Shown: positions 35,801 through 48,000 of the stretch, in pieces | How positions within the stretch are numbered: position 1 is the first letter of the stretch | Layout of the letters: every line of letters begins with the position of its first letter | Origin: Euglena gracilis | Lineage: Eukaryota; Euglenida; Euglenophyceae; Euglenales | Reading direction: 5' to 3' | DNA length: 64,000 nucleotides | Assembly: GCA_039621445.1 (NCBI GenBank) | Contig: CP154956.1 | Span: 20,425,295 to 20,489,294 of the forward strand | The notes under the pieces: model-generated | What the model was told of the DNA's origin: nothing | Database searches by the model: none | What the model saw: the letters and a program-made list of their open reading frames with translations, nothing else | Program-made: the position numbers and the translations under genes

Positions 35801-38800
35801 ATGGATGTTTCCGGAAATTGCGCACGTGTTTTTTTGTGCAATTACACAAGCGGTTCCTTAGTGTTATTGCACAAAGCAACAATTGTGCAATTACGAAAAT
35901 GGTCCATTCAGATGCTGGATTGGCTGTGTGGCCAAATATAAAGCCCAAATATAAAGCCCCCCCCCCCCCAATAGAAAGCCCCTTTATGGTGCCATTCAGG
36001 CTGGGAAACAAAATATTTCTGGGGGATGAATGTTACGATTTTTCACAACACATGCTCTGTTTTGGGCAAGAATTATGCCTTTTGATAAAACTAGGGAATG
36101 AACAGCTGAAATTTTGGCAAAATTGGATTTTTATTGAATTTGAATCCTACTGAAGGTCATAGCGGCCGGCTCCAGAGCATACCGTTGCTCAAAATGCGTC
36201 TGACCCACCCCCAGAGGGGTTACTGACAGGTTTTTTCGGGGTGACTGAATGGTTTTGGGTCCGGACTCCCTCCCTGGGGGTGGGGTCGTCCAGGATCGGC
36301 CGAAAGTGAAGCTGGCGCTGGAGGCGCCGGGGGGAAAAAGAGGGGAAAGGGGGAGCCAAAAAAGGGGAACCAAAAAAAGTTCGTTGCAGAAATACATTGA
36401 TTTTTGCCATCTTTGGAGAAGTAAACAGAGATACCGACCCTAACCCCCCCCCCAACCTGGGAACTGGGTGACGGGTTTTTGGAAAGTGACTGACTGGTTT
36501 TTTTTGAAAGCCAAAAGTGGCCCCTCTCTTCATTGGCATAGGAGGCTGTTGGTTGGTTGTAAAAGGGTTCCGTTGTGTGCGCAAAGAAACAAACAATTTC
36601 CCCTTGCATGGCGCAACTGTGCAAAAAACATTGTCATTGCTGGTGTGTGGGTGTCACAGAGTCTCAACATAAGTAGGGTAGTGGCTGACCTGCCACAGAG
36701 TTCAACTGGCAACTGGTGGAGATCCTCTTGTGTTTTTAAATGCAAGGACCAGGGGGTTTCATGTGATTCGGTTGGTAATAAATTAAATAATGGTCAACTC
36801 GGGGGCGATCAAAATTGGGGCGCCATGTTTCGGAGGGTCAAAAACATCAAATTTTGTCTGGGTTTCACCCCAGAAAATGGTGAGACTCAGCGTGCAACCA
36901 GCATTTCGGGAACTTGGACCCTAACCCCCGAAAATAAAACCTGTGTGTTCCTTTGCGCAAATGTCAAAGGAACGCGAAAAAGCTTAAATGCGAAATCGGC
37001 CGCCTAAGGATGGGTGGGGTGGGTTTTTGGTGAGGGTTAGGAATAGGGATAATGCTCTGGGCAGATTTCATGTTACAATTTGGGCAAAACTAGGCTGAAG
37101 GATATGGCTTGTATCACCCCCAAAACCCAAACCCTGTCATGCTTACCCTATTCCAAATCCTAACGTATTCCAAACCCCAACCTTCATCCAAATTTCCTAG
37201 ACCTTATGCCTGATCGGCATGGGGGGAAAAATGGAAACCAGGACCGCAAGATCGAAGCTGGCCAGAGAAAGACGCGATGCACCCACGGGGCATTTGTGGT
37301 GAACCCTTGCCATTTCCGGTTTCCGAGAAAAGAATGATGAGACAGCGTGACTTTCGGGAATCTTTTGGACCTTGTTTGCAATCCAACATGGGCCAAGTGC
37401 CTGCATGACCTGAATACTGTCACACGCGTTTATAACTACTGGGGATAACACCACCCCCATTGATGGGTCGGCCTTCGCCCGGGGGGGGGGTACATATGTG
37501 CGAATCAGAGGGGGGTCCCCAAGCGGCAGGCAGAACTCCTCCTCCAGCTCGCCATTGAGGGCGTGGGTGGTGATGACCACCGTGCCGGCCGCCACCCCCA
37601 CGCCGCCGCTGGTGCCGATGCGGATGATGGGCACGGCCCCCGCACCGCTGGCAGGCGGAATCCGACCAACCCCGGGGGGGGGGGCATGGGGTGCTCTGTG
37701 CAGCGTGGGAGGGGAGAAGGAACCCCCCCCCCCCGGGAAACTGTCATGCCCGAGGACCTGTCAGGGTCCTGCTCGGGAAACCGTCAGGGTCCCCAGTACC
37801 GGCCAACCTGTCATGATAGGAAGTTGTACAGGTCGCCGGTGCCGGCTGACCTTTCAGGTGACAGTTTCCCGGGGGGCTAAATACGACAACTTGGGGTCGG
37901 GGGTTGTGCCTGCCTGGCTGGGGGCAGAACTTTGCCCAAACCTGGCCCTTTGGCACCAGAATGCCTCATCCGAGGGCCCCACCCCAGCAGGCACTGTTGG
38001 CGGGTCACGTCCTTGGAATGCGTATCCACAGGCAGCCAGCCAGCCAGCCCCCCCTCCTCAGGAGGGGTCAGCAACGCCTTGAAATTCAGCCTGGCCGCTG
38101 TAGTGCAGCAGCTTCGCCACCTCGTGGAGCAGGATGGACAGGCTCGCCTGCCCGATCCCTGACGAGTCAAATCGAAGAATTGTTGATGAAAATCTGACCC
38201 CAAAAAATGAACACCCCCCCCAAATTGGCACCTTTGACGATTGTGAAATGCAAATGAGTAGTTTGGGCAACAGCTGATTCATGGACGGAGTTTATGTCAA
38301 AGAGGTGGGACTGCTGACCAGACACGACTGATTATCAGACTGCTCACCCCTCTGTCACTGACACGTCGGCAAGTACTGAGGACTCTGCAAAAATCCCCTG
38401 TAACGGCAGTTTTTGCCAGAGACCCAACAGCACAGGGGAAATCAGCGGGGGTTTGACAAATGACGGGTCGGCAGATACCAGACACCCCCTGTCAGCTTCT
38501 GGGGGGTTACGGGGCACGACCGTTTCTCGGGGGGTGCTCCACCGTCCCCGTGCCCGGTGCGGTGGGGCGGCAGGTCCACACCGTGGCTGCAGAGCAGGAC
38601 CGGCCCCACCTTGTACGTGAGGTACCGCTCCGTCTTCCCGACCTGGAGGGCGACGCAGTCCGTCTCCGCCGCAAAGCGGTGAGCCAGAGCGCGGCGCCAG
38701 CGCAGCGCAGGGGAAGCCTAACCCCCCCCCTGTCACGTGACAAGTGAGCCGGCACAGGCCCGAGGTGGGGGCAAATCCTCCCCCAACTCCGAGAAGTTGG

Positions 38801-41131
38801 CGCCGGGCCAATTGGCAGAGGGGGAGCACTCTCAAAATCCAGGTTTGGTGAGGACGGGTCCAGAACCCAACTTTGTGGGTGGGACAGGAAATGGCATGAC
38901 CTCCACTGAGTGCGGTAAAAAGAAGTTTTCGAACAAAAGAGGCCCGTGAAAAATGGATAGCCCACCAAACAAAAAAAGAGCGAAAATAGCGGACGTGCGA
39001 CTCTTTCTTTGCAAGGCACGTATGGACTTCACAGCCAACTTCCAGGGGGGGACGGATGGGCTCAAAACCTTGGGAAATTTTCCCCAAACAGGTCCAGCAA
39101 TGCAGAGAACCCTTCTTGATAGCTTCTCGGCAATGCCCTGCACTGCCGGGATGTTGAACGTTTCTCGGGCCTGGCGGTATTCCTTGGGGTTGTGATGTCA
39201 CCAGCTTTGCTCTACTGAAGGAGCCGCCCCTTGTACTGATGGGCTTTCATGTGGATGGACCCCTTTGGATCCTTTGTCGTTGCATGTCAGTAAGTGCTGC
39301 AAACGAGACCACGGCATCCGTGAACTGGGTGCCCTCCCCTGTCCCAAGGGCAAAGACCTGCTGCAAGGGGCTATACGTTGGTGATTTGAGTGCTGGGATA
39401 GCCCTGCCTGCCTGGAAGCTAAAGCTGCCTCAGCAGCACAACAAAAAAAAAACTTCCTTTGGTGCCGAAGGCGCGGAAGGAAAAAAAAACTGACCTGAAA
39501 TCGACAACCATACAAAACAACTCCCCATTCCCCCCAGCACTCCCCCACTCCCCCCCACTCCCATTCAGCCCCACGGCCTCCCCAACCCCCCGGCTCTGCG
39601 CCGCCCAGGCGCGGTCGGGGGAGCCCATCATGAGCACCGCCTTGACGTCCCCGAACTGCCCCGGAAGGTCCTGGTGGCTGTGGAGGCCCCGGCAGGGGCG
39701 GGCCGGAGGCCAGAAGCCGGGAATTTCTTTTGGACCCTCCGGCTGGCAAAAAGGCCGCTGGCTGGAAATGAGCTGCTGGACCACCCCGGGGGGATAGGGG
39801 GGGGGAGGGGCTGGAGGGGGCTGGGCTGGGCTGGGTCGATGAAAAACAAAAGTTTCCAAATCATTTTTGCCATTTTCGACATTTTGGTGGATGGAGCTGG
39901 ATCAAGGCTGGGGGGCTGTGATGGAGGAAGCTGTGATGAGGGGAAAAATGCAGGGATAGGTGAGCTGGGCAGGCCAGTTGGCTGGCCCGGCCTTTGGCCG
40001 GCTGCCCCGGCCTTTGGCCGGGCTGGACCCGAATTTATTTCACTCGACCCCCCGGGGGGGGCTCCCAGATCGAATTTGGGCTGCTGGCTGGCTGGACCCC
40101 CCCCGGGGGGGGTAGGTACCCTCCGGCTTAAGAAATCCCCTGGCCAGAAGGCAATGGGCTGTGGGGTCGACCACAACCCCCCCCCATGTCCAACGACCGG
40201 TAACCTCTGTCTCCAACTGGGGCGGGGGGGGGGGTCGTTGGTCGGCGGTGTACCTCGGACCCCACCACACAAAAATGTCAAATTCTTCCTTCTGGCACTT
40301 TGCGCTGAAATTTTGGGCAATTTTAACAGGGCTTCGTCCAAAAAGTACCAAAAATAGCATTTTGGCCATTCTTGGCTGATTTTGAGAGCAAAAAACTTGG
40401 CCCGAGCTTTGCGCCGGGAGAGAAATCTGGCCAAAGGTCCGAGGTGTCCCCCGACTGGTTGTTGTGGTTATTGGACATCAGGGGTCTTTGGACATAGTGG
40501 TTGGGGATACATTCACTAGGTACATTGGGTTGGGAATACATCCACCCATCACTTTTGCCTGAGCCTAAACCCTCCCACCCACGTTTTTTTTTTTTCACGG
40601 AAGTGGATGGCTTGCTTTAAAAAGACTGTTTTTTTGTAAAATGGAAAATGACCGGCCTTTCATCCCCCCCCCCCGGGGTCGCCCAAAACGAACCCAAAAT
40701 AAGCCAAAAAACGCCTGAAAGAAATTTCCGGCACAGCCTTCGGCCAGGCAAAACTCATCCCACCCAGTATTGAAACCCCACCCCGGAGGACCACACAGGT
40801 TTTAAATGAATCTATGGTCAAGGCCTGTGGGAAAAGCGTGGCGAAAAAAGTCGATTTTTTGCAAAAGTTTCTGAAAGAATGCATCACAAACAAATCGGAA
40901 AAAATTAGAAATCCAGAAAAAATTGCTGCCGGCACAAAAATGCAGAAAATACGGAACAAGACCCCGGGAGGTGCACCCGTGCACCCAAACAGTAGCCACC
41001 CTCTGAAGGGCAGCCCCTGGGCCAAGGTGATAGAGGTAGTCTGGGGCAGGCAGCGGATTACAATTGGCCAGGGCGAGGGGCGTCGGGCTCGCGGCCCGGA
41101 ACACATCGTGGCAGGAGAAGGTGCGGGCCAT
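32882..41131 (-). CDS. UPP1: Uridine phosphorylase, 9 exons
   Basis: Cytosolic pyrimidine salvage: uridine plus phosphate gives uracil plus ribose-1-phosphate. Exons: 41,131-41,023 (ATG), 39,687-39,602, 38,693-38,582, 38,158-38,097, 37,646-37,529, 35,030-34,939, 34,126-34,104, 33,838-33,681, 33,051-32,882 (stop TGA). Total 930 bases, 309 aa, almost the length of human UPP1. Motifs in order: YLYHLGL; FGDVKAVLMMGSPDR (phosphate-binding GSPxR); YKVGPVLLCSHGIG; LLHEVAKLLHY; IIRIGTSGGVG; FYEGQGRVDG (Gln and Arg for uracil); VRNVEMES (ribose-binding Met-Glu); LLNRMEGDQ. All expected active-site residues are visible. Introns 3, 6 and 8 are GT-AG. Introns 1, 4 and 7 have CAG/CTG ends. Intron 5 ends in AG but lacks GT, so the 3' end of exon 5 is approximate. 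Exon 7 is only 23 bases. A C-rich tract plus AG lies three bases before the ATG. Confidence 0.93.
33839..34103 (-). other. Uridine phosphorylase intron 7, nonconventional
   Basis: 265 bases, beginning AGCCAG and ending CTGCTCAC. Its 5' end shares CAGGCTGAATTTTAAGGCG with intron 4 and with a copy near 41,740. The join restores KGKTM-TADCFYEGQGR. Confidence 0.88.
34238..34370. repeat. GAAGCGCGGGGCC dispersed element, copy 1
   Basis: Shares AGAAGCGCGGGGCCGC, AAGCGCAGGGTCCAAATA and GTCCGCTATAAG with 42,895-43,070. In uridine phosphorylase intron 6. Confidence 0.75.
35477..35640. repeat. Inverted telomeric repeat with inverted borders
   Basis: About five CCCTAA units run directly into about ten TTAGGG units (35,511-35,602). 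The block is bordered by GCAGGTGAGAACTT at the left and its near-complement at the right, inside a TA-rich run. It lies in uridine phosphorylase intron 5. Confidence 0.85.
36960..37002. mobile_element. Isolated end of a CTTAG-type element
   Basis: Reads as the right end of element B (AGCTTAAATGCGAAATCGG, then CCGCCTAAG) with TGCGCAAATG just inside. No matching left end was found; weaker TGCGCA/TGTGCAATT motifs at 35,720-35,900 and 36,580-36,620 may be decayed interior. Confidence 0.6.
37647..38096 (-). other. Uridine phosphorylase intron 4, nonconventional
   Basis: 450 bases, beginning GGCCAG and ending CTGCCAGC, flanked by the direct repeat CAGCGG. Inverted ends are CAGGCTGAAT against CAGGCGGAAT. 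The spliced frame LLHYSGAGAVPIIR matches the family length exactly, while no GT-AG or GC-AG position inside the repeat works. Confidence 0.9.
39688..41022 (-). other. Uridine phosphorylase intron 1, nonconventional
   Basis: Begins GCCCAG and ends CTGCCGGG. The join gives YHLGLHSHQDLPGQFGDV, as expected for the family. It holds poly(C)/poly(G) modules and a TTTTAAATGAATCTATGG end at 40,799-40,816. Confidence 0.82.
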
Positions 41132-41150
41132 GGCCTGGGGGGGGGGGGAG
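41132..41150 (-). promoter_or_regulatory. Putative trans-splice acceptor of uridine phosphorylase
   Basis: On the minus strand a run of eleven C is followed by AG, then GCC and the start ATG. Euglenids add a spliced leader to many mRNAs at such sites (established); its use here is inferred. Confidence 0.4.
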
Positions 41151-41574
41151 GGCGACCGGCATGCAAGGCAGGGAGATGGCGGGGCGGGGGGGGGGCTGGT
41201 CTGCTCTGTGTGGCGGGCTTTGCAGTGACTGGAGATGTGGGGTCTCCCAACCAGGTGGGAGGGGGCCCAGGAGGCACTGAGTTGTAGGCACTGGGCATGG
41301 TGTCCGGCAGTGGTTTGGCCCGCCAAGCGCGAGGGACTGTTGGGAGAATCCGATGCACGCTGCACGCAGGGCTGGTGCATTGTCCAACACTGATGGGCCC
41401 ACAGCAATGCTCCGGGATTCGGACGTTGATTCAGAGGGGGGGGTGAAGACACAATGTGTCAATGGAACGGTACTTCAAACAGACACAATAGCAAATGATC
41501 CCCTTAATGCAACTGTGGCAAGGTTTGGTGCAAATGCTGAGCCAAGTTAACACATTTGAGAGAAAAGACATCTA

Positions 41575-41757
41575 TTGCTGCCAAATGTGCAAATGTGCCC
41601 AAAATGTGCTTTTCTGGGCTTGTGCCTAGGCCAAATTCCCAGGCACTTTTGGCCACGTGCCCGACCCCTCCCGGGTGGGCGGATCTAGGTGCCTTGCCTG
41701 GACAGGCACCCCCCCCCCTCCAGGGTGGGGTCGGCACCGCCTTAAAATTCAGCTTGG
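41575..41757. mobile_element. Copy of the CAGGCTGAATTTTAAGG intron-like family
   Basis: Shares the 3' block CGCCTTAAAATTCAGC (plus strand) and the interior cccaaaatg/cttttctgggc and ggcacttttggcca blocks with uridine phosphorylase introns 4 and 7. It lies between the glycosyltransferase stop and the uridine phosphorylase start, so it is in a spacer or untranslated region. Confidence 0.6.
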
Positions 41758-42064
41758 GTGCTACCAAACAAATTATTGGCATTGACAGTTTCAGAGAATA
41801 ATCCCTGGAAAAAAATGCTCCAGAAATGTGGGGCATCTCGAGGGATGTATGGGAGTCATGCGCCCCAAATCCCAAGGTGATTGTGTGTCGCGGCCGCCCA
41901 TCCGACGATAGGGGCACCATTCTCATCACCGCACTCAACTTCATTGGCCAGCCACAGGGAACGCTGGCCACTGTGATGTGCAGGTGTCGATGGGCTGTAC
42001 ACTGGGATCAATACAACTGCCTTTTCCACGGATCAAGCTTCAGCAGACCCACACAGGTGAGGGG

Positions 42065-45000
42065 TCAGCTGGGCAGACAGTTGCCCGCGTCGTCCAGCAG
42101 CCACTCCCGGAACTCCTTCATCACCTTGATCTTGGCCCGCTTGCCCCCCGGGATCGGGGGCACGGATTCACTTGGTGCCCCCCTGGGGGGGACCAAACAT
42201 TCATTTAACGTGTGTCACAACTTCGTGGTGATACACAAATGTTTTCTTGGGGACACATAAAAATTTACGTTGTGAGACACATTTTTTTTTGCATCGAGGG
42301 CTACACAAAGTGCACCTTGCCCCAGTTAAGCCCAGTGGAGGGCGGTCTTGAACAACCAACCCATCCCATGGGGGGGGGGCACTTTTAGGTGAAAAATTTT
42401 TGGGGGCTTTGCGACGAAAAACAGAGGAAAACCCTGCCTCCAGCAGGGAACCACTCGGCCGACGCCCCCCCCCCCCGTCCACCCGGGCATCAAATTAATA
42501 ATCTCTGGCCCCGGCTTGCAATAGAGATATGCAAAATAAAAAGTTTTTCAAACTTTCAGAAACTATTTTGATAAAGAAGATGTGATATGGAAAAGAATTT
42601 GATGTGATGCACAAGATACACAAATTTTTTGGTGATTTTACCCTAAATGACTGTGGGGTCACTGCAGACTCCGGGGCGAGTCTGCAAATGAATCTGCGAT
42701 CTGGTTGGCGTGCAGCAGGAACGGCGTCACACGGGCCCGCTGCGGGTAGCGCAGAACAAAGAAGTCGCTGCCGTTGGGGAAGTACTCCCGCGAGGACAGT
42801 GGCCCCAACGGCCTGCTCCACCACACAACGAGCCGGTGTCCCCTGGAAAAAAGCAAGAATTAGGGTTTTAAGCATGGAAAATGGTATACCCCCCCCCCTA
42901 AAAGAAGCGCGGGGCCGCCACAAGCGCAGGGTCCAAATAAAAGCGCACCCCCAATTTTGATGGGATTCCTAAAGGAAATCAACAAAAATCGTGCAGGCGG
43001 GGTCAAATAGAAGCCCACCCCCCGCCGCCGGAGGTGGTGGTCCGCTATAAGTGCACCCGTGCTTCTATGGGGGTTTTTTTGGGGGGGGGGTTAAGGCAAA
43101 TGGAACGCTAGAACACCGTAGAACACCTAAAACCAACTGGGCAGCAGGCATTGGCTCTCCAGAGTTGAGGGGCATTCGATATCACGAAAGGTTCAAAATT
43201 GATCCGAGTATACGTATAATATGTTGATGGGAAAGGGGCATTCGCACAAAGACACGGGCATCGGACAGCTGTGAAGGAAAAGGAAACCCCTTGAGCTGGT
43301 TAGGAAATGCATCATGGGCAGTCGGTGGGGGAAGGCCCCGGGAGCGAACTGGTTGACAGCAGTTGCTCCATCGTGGCGCACCGGGGGGGGGGGGCAGGCA
43401 GGAAGGCCGGCAGGGCGTCGGCCAAGACGCGGCGCAGGAAGGTGCGCAGGTCCTTGCAGCGGGCCCAGACGTACTTGATGCGCGACAGCCGCTTGCCGTG
43501 CAGGTGGAGGTCCGTCAGCCCGTCGAACGTGTCGGTGGCAGGCTGAGGGGGAGGGGAGCATCCCTCAGGCAGGCGGCAACGGGGGTCCAACACGCTGGAC
43601 GTCAACCCGAAACCGAATCAGACAACAGCTGGCAAACAAAAGCACAGCCTGGCCTTGATCGTCCACTGGCAACAGTCCACCGTATGGGACTGATTGTGAT
43701 TGCGGCGCCCTCCCAAGAAATGGAGGGAGGGCAATCGTTAGGCTGTGCAGGGGGTTGCAGGTGCGAGCCTGCCCCTCCGCTCCGCGGGAAGTTGGCCTCA
43801 GCCAAGTCATGGGCCAACTCCCTGTGGGATCAATCCCAAAACCTTACCCATTTTTGACCATTTTAGGCTATTCCAGGTTTTATGGCCACATAAGACCTTT
43901 TTAAAGCAATGGGTGGGTCTCCAAAAAGATCTCCAAGCCAAACCCAGCACAGCAGTGACCAGGTTGGTACACAGTGACCAGGTTGGTGCGGTACAACTTG
44001 GCTTGCTCCTCCTCCAGCACCATCCAAGGCAGGACGTAAATTAACCTCGGGATGGGGCAGGGTATTCAATGAGAGGGGGGATGGGGGGAGGGGGGATGGG
44101 GGGTTAAAAAAAAAAACCTGCGCAAGGCGCCGGAAATTCTTTGAAGGGATTTTAAAAAAAAGTGCCAAAAATTGCGTGAGCAGGCTGTTTTTTCCCCCAA
44201 ATTGACAAAACATATGATAAACACATTCTGCCTGCACGAAGGGTTTTCTTAAGAATTTTTTCTTCTTGTGGAAGAAAAAATTTCGTTACATAAGAGGTCC
44301 CCGGACCCCCCCCCCTGGTCTTGTTGGGGGTGGTCTGGACCCCCCCCCCCGGGATAGTTGGATCCCCTCCTCCCCTTGTACAAAGCCAACGCTCACTGAA
44401 CACCTTGGGGGTGAGCTCAAGGGCTAGGGAATTTGGGCCGGCCGTAAAGTTCTTACCTCCAGCCTTTTCTTACCAAGGGGTTTAGCTGAGCCAGGGGTTT
44501 TTTTTTTGGTCTTGGACCCCTGGGGGGAGGGGGGGAGGAGGAGGGGGAGGGAGGGAGGGAGGGGGGGGGTATGGTGGATGGGTCCGGCCAAGCCCCCCCT
44601 GGGCGTCCCGGGGGGGGGGGGGAGGGTCCTGGGTGACCCACTCACTTTCCACGAAAATGGCCAAAAATCGCGAAAAATGCCAAGAATAGCACCTTTTCAA
44701 AATTTTCGGCGCCTTTGGCGCCGAAAAGTACATCTCCCCCCCCCCAGGGGGTGGGTGGGTGGGTGATGGGGGCACCCCCGGTCTTAAAGAAAAAAACCCT
44801 GGGCGAAGCGGGGTAAAATTTTTTTGAACCCGGCCTTGTCTAACGACCACCCCCCCCCCTGGTCAGTAGCGATATTTGGCCAAAATAGCGACCCCCCCGG
44901 TCAGTAGCTAAATTTTAGCGGTCGTTGGAAAGGGGGGGAGGTATTGAACAATCAAAGGTTTGCACATCTGATGACAGAATTGTGGGGGGGGCAGCCAGAA

Positions 45001-48000
45001 GCTAACTCGAACATCTGGAAAAAAAAGATCACCTGGAAAAAAATCGCTGCTGACCGGAGGGGGGTCGTTGGACAAGGCCAGTCGTTGGACAAGGGGGGGG
45101 AGGTAATAATAAATAATGAAGTTGTAAAGCAGTAAGTAGTAGTAGCAGTAATAAAAAAAAATGCACCTCCCAAAAATATGTGAATTGACAAAAAATAGGG
45201 ATGGGGAGAATTCTGGGGGAAAGCGTTGGACAAATAATTGAATGACAAATGACAAATAAAATGCTGGATAAAAATTTAGGCGGCGCTAATTGCCCAACCA
45301 TTTTTTTTTGCGTTTTTTTGACGTTTTTTTGGCTGTTTTAAAACCCCCCTAAAAGGGCACAAAATTCTGGGCTGAGAGGGGTGTGTTGCAGCTTGGGGCC
45401 AAAATTTTCCGAAAGTGGTTTTGCGCGGTACTCCGCTTAAACGATTTACGATTGTGCGTAAATAGTGTGAGTTGGGGGTGTACTAGAATTGTTTGAAATG
45501 GGTTGAAAAACACTGACTTTGAATGGGTGTGACATGGGGCTGTGTCTTCATGGTTTATGTTAACAACAGTATTTGTAGTATTTGTATGTGTAGTAGTACA
45601 ACATTTGAGAAACAAATGCATATTGCAAGCGTACGCGGATAACCACGTAAAATGAAACAAGAGGTGAAAGACGACGGAGTTAAATGTTTAGGCGGATATC
45701 CGCGTAGAATAAACTTGTACGCGGATTACCGCCTACAACTGAAGATAAAGCATGGTACGCGGATTACCGCCCACCGTAAGCCAAGCACTTGATGATTGGT
45801 AGGAGGGAATCCGCCTGCTGTGTTTGCATACGTGGTGAGTTTTTGGCGAACTGGTGTAGGCGAGAAGCCGTCTGGGAGTGAAGAAGAAACAATGGTGGTG
45901 CCCTGGTGGTGTTGCCCTCACCCCCCTGTGTCGAGACGGGCATAAGCCAGGTGCTATTGCCTGCTGGGGTTTCTGGAATGGGGGACAGTAACACCACAGC
46001 CAATGGTAGCTGGGGAACTCCCTGACTACGTGGGCAGGTTCCACCCGACGATATCCTGCCTTCGCCAATGCACTTGGATAGAAAAAGGTTCCTGTCTAAA
46101 AACGGCCCAAAATTAAAAAAAAAAAAGAAATAACTGATTTATGAAACTCTGCACTCGCAGCATCCGGTATGAGCCAAAATCCACAACGTCTTTCCGCCAT
46201 CAACAATTTCGTTTCAGGCGGTTAACCGCCTGAACATCCCAACACATGAATTAAAACACCATTGAGGAGTTGGCATGGGGTTGGGTGGGGACCAAGAGAC
46301 GACGTAGGCGGTTGTCCGCTTAAACGAAAATACAGAGTGCCCGCTCAGGAGGCCAACAAGCTGACTTGTCACACTTGAGCACTGAGGCCTGATCTCCTTT
46401 TATGAGTTCGGATGGAAACGGGGTTTGCACGGACACAACTAACGAGATGGGGGGGGGGGCATACCAGCTGTGAGGTCAGACAAGTCAGGCGAAAAACCGC
46501 CTGGCCGAGTTAAGGGTGGTCAGAAAAGGCAAAGCATTAGTGGACGATGGAGCGGGGGTGGAAGATGGAAATCGCCCTAGAAATGAAGCTGCTGGTTTGT
46601 TTGCAAAATTTACCCTACTTGTGGCACCCGTCACAGGCGTGAATCTTTGTGTAGGACACGGACGACAGACTTTGTTGCCAGGCTGCTGCCAGGCAGTTTG
46701 CAACCGAATGGTGTCTGGCATGTTGTCATGAGTTTGAGGGGTGGAGGTTTATGGAAACCAGGGAGAGGAGATTGCACAAGCAGGGTTTGACCAAACGAGG
46801 GCAGCCTTTAAACTTGGGCACTCAGAGCAGGGGTGGTTTCCAAAAGGACTGGACTTGTGCTGAGAGTGGTTACATGGATGGAAGCCAAATGCACCGGGTC
46901 AAACATCGACCCGGCGTTGGTTGAGAACGACCGCCTTCTGGTTTACTCCCCTTCCACATGGTTTCTAACTGTGGAGACTGTGGAGACCACGGTTGCCTCC
47001 TCCGGAGGCATGTTGCCGGACCCGAAGGAAGAAGAGCCACAAAAAAAGAGGTGCTTTGGGCATTTTGTCTGAATTTCAGCAAAAACTGCAGCTTTTCAAA
47101 GAAAAAAAATGCTGTAAAACACTTTCAAAAACAATTAAAAAGACCTTGAATTTCTCAGAACTTGGAGGACTCCTTCCAAAAACCCCCCGTTCCACTGCTG
47201 TCCCTGCAGACGACACCTTCACCACTAGCCAGGGGGAACATTACCACCTCCTGATTGGAGAGGGGGGTGGACACCACCTGCTCAAATGCCAAGCGGGTTT
47301 CCACCTGGCCTTTCCCGGCGCAGCAGCCACAGCTCCCTTTCAACCTGTCCTGCCCAACTTTCAAACATTGTGCCGCCAACACCGACCACTGACACAGACA
47401 CTTCGGGACACCAAAACATCACAACCACAACCCATCAGGACTGCAACAAGCTCCACGCAGGTTTCCGTCCAAACCTCATCTGGGCGGAAACCTGCGCAAA
47501 AAACAACAACAACGAAGTAGGCGGATAACTGCCCACTGTTACCATTCACCAACGTCTCAAAATCCCCTCCCTCTCCCCCATTTATTCATTAACAACTTCA
47601 CGTGATGACCCACTTCTAGAGGTTTCAGCGCGTTCCCACTTGTTGCTCCCATATGTCATCCACAAACTAGAAGGCTTGTCATTTCCAAACCCTTCTGCGC
47701 GGGTTTCCGCCTAAAGATCTCCAACTCACCCATATCATTCATTTACTGTGTGTGACACCCCACCCCGACACAGCACCATCCACCACACAAAATAAAATTC
47801 CAACACAACATGCCCACCCATTCTGGTCAGCTGTGCTTGAAACTTTCTAATGTTTCATGCATTCATGTGCGCGGAGATCCGCCTGCAAACGGTCTTACAA
47901 AAACTTCCCAAAAAAAGTTGTGTTCTGTTTCCGCACCGCCCCAAACAAAAATTTTAAGTATCTCTCAGCAGGGGTTGACAGGTACGGAAAAAAAAAGTTC

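Noticed and set aside
43745-44660. Proline/glycine-rich frames
   Set aside because: They translate poly(C)/poly(G) modules of intron elements; the same holds for many frames across the window.
46833-47072. Plus-strand frame in element C as a transposase remnant
   Set aside because: Only 79 residues, no DDE/DDD motif or zinc finger seen.
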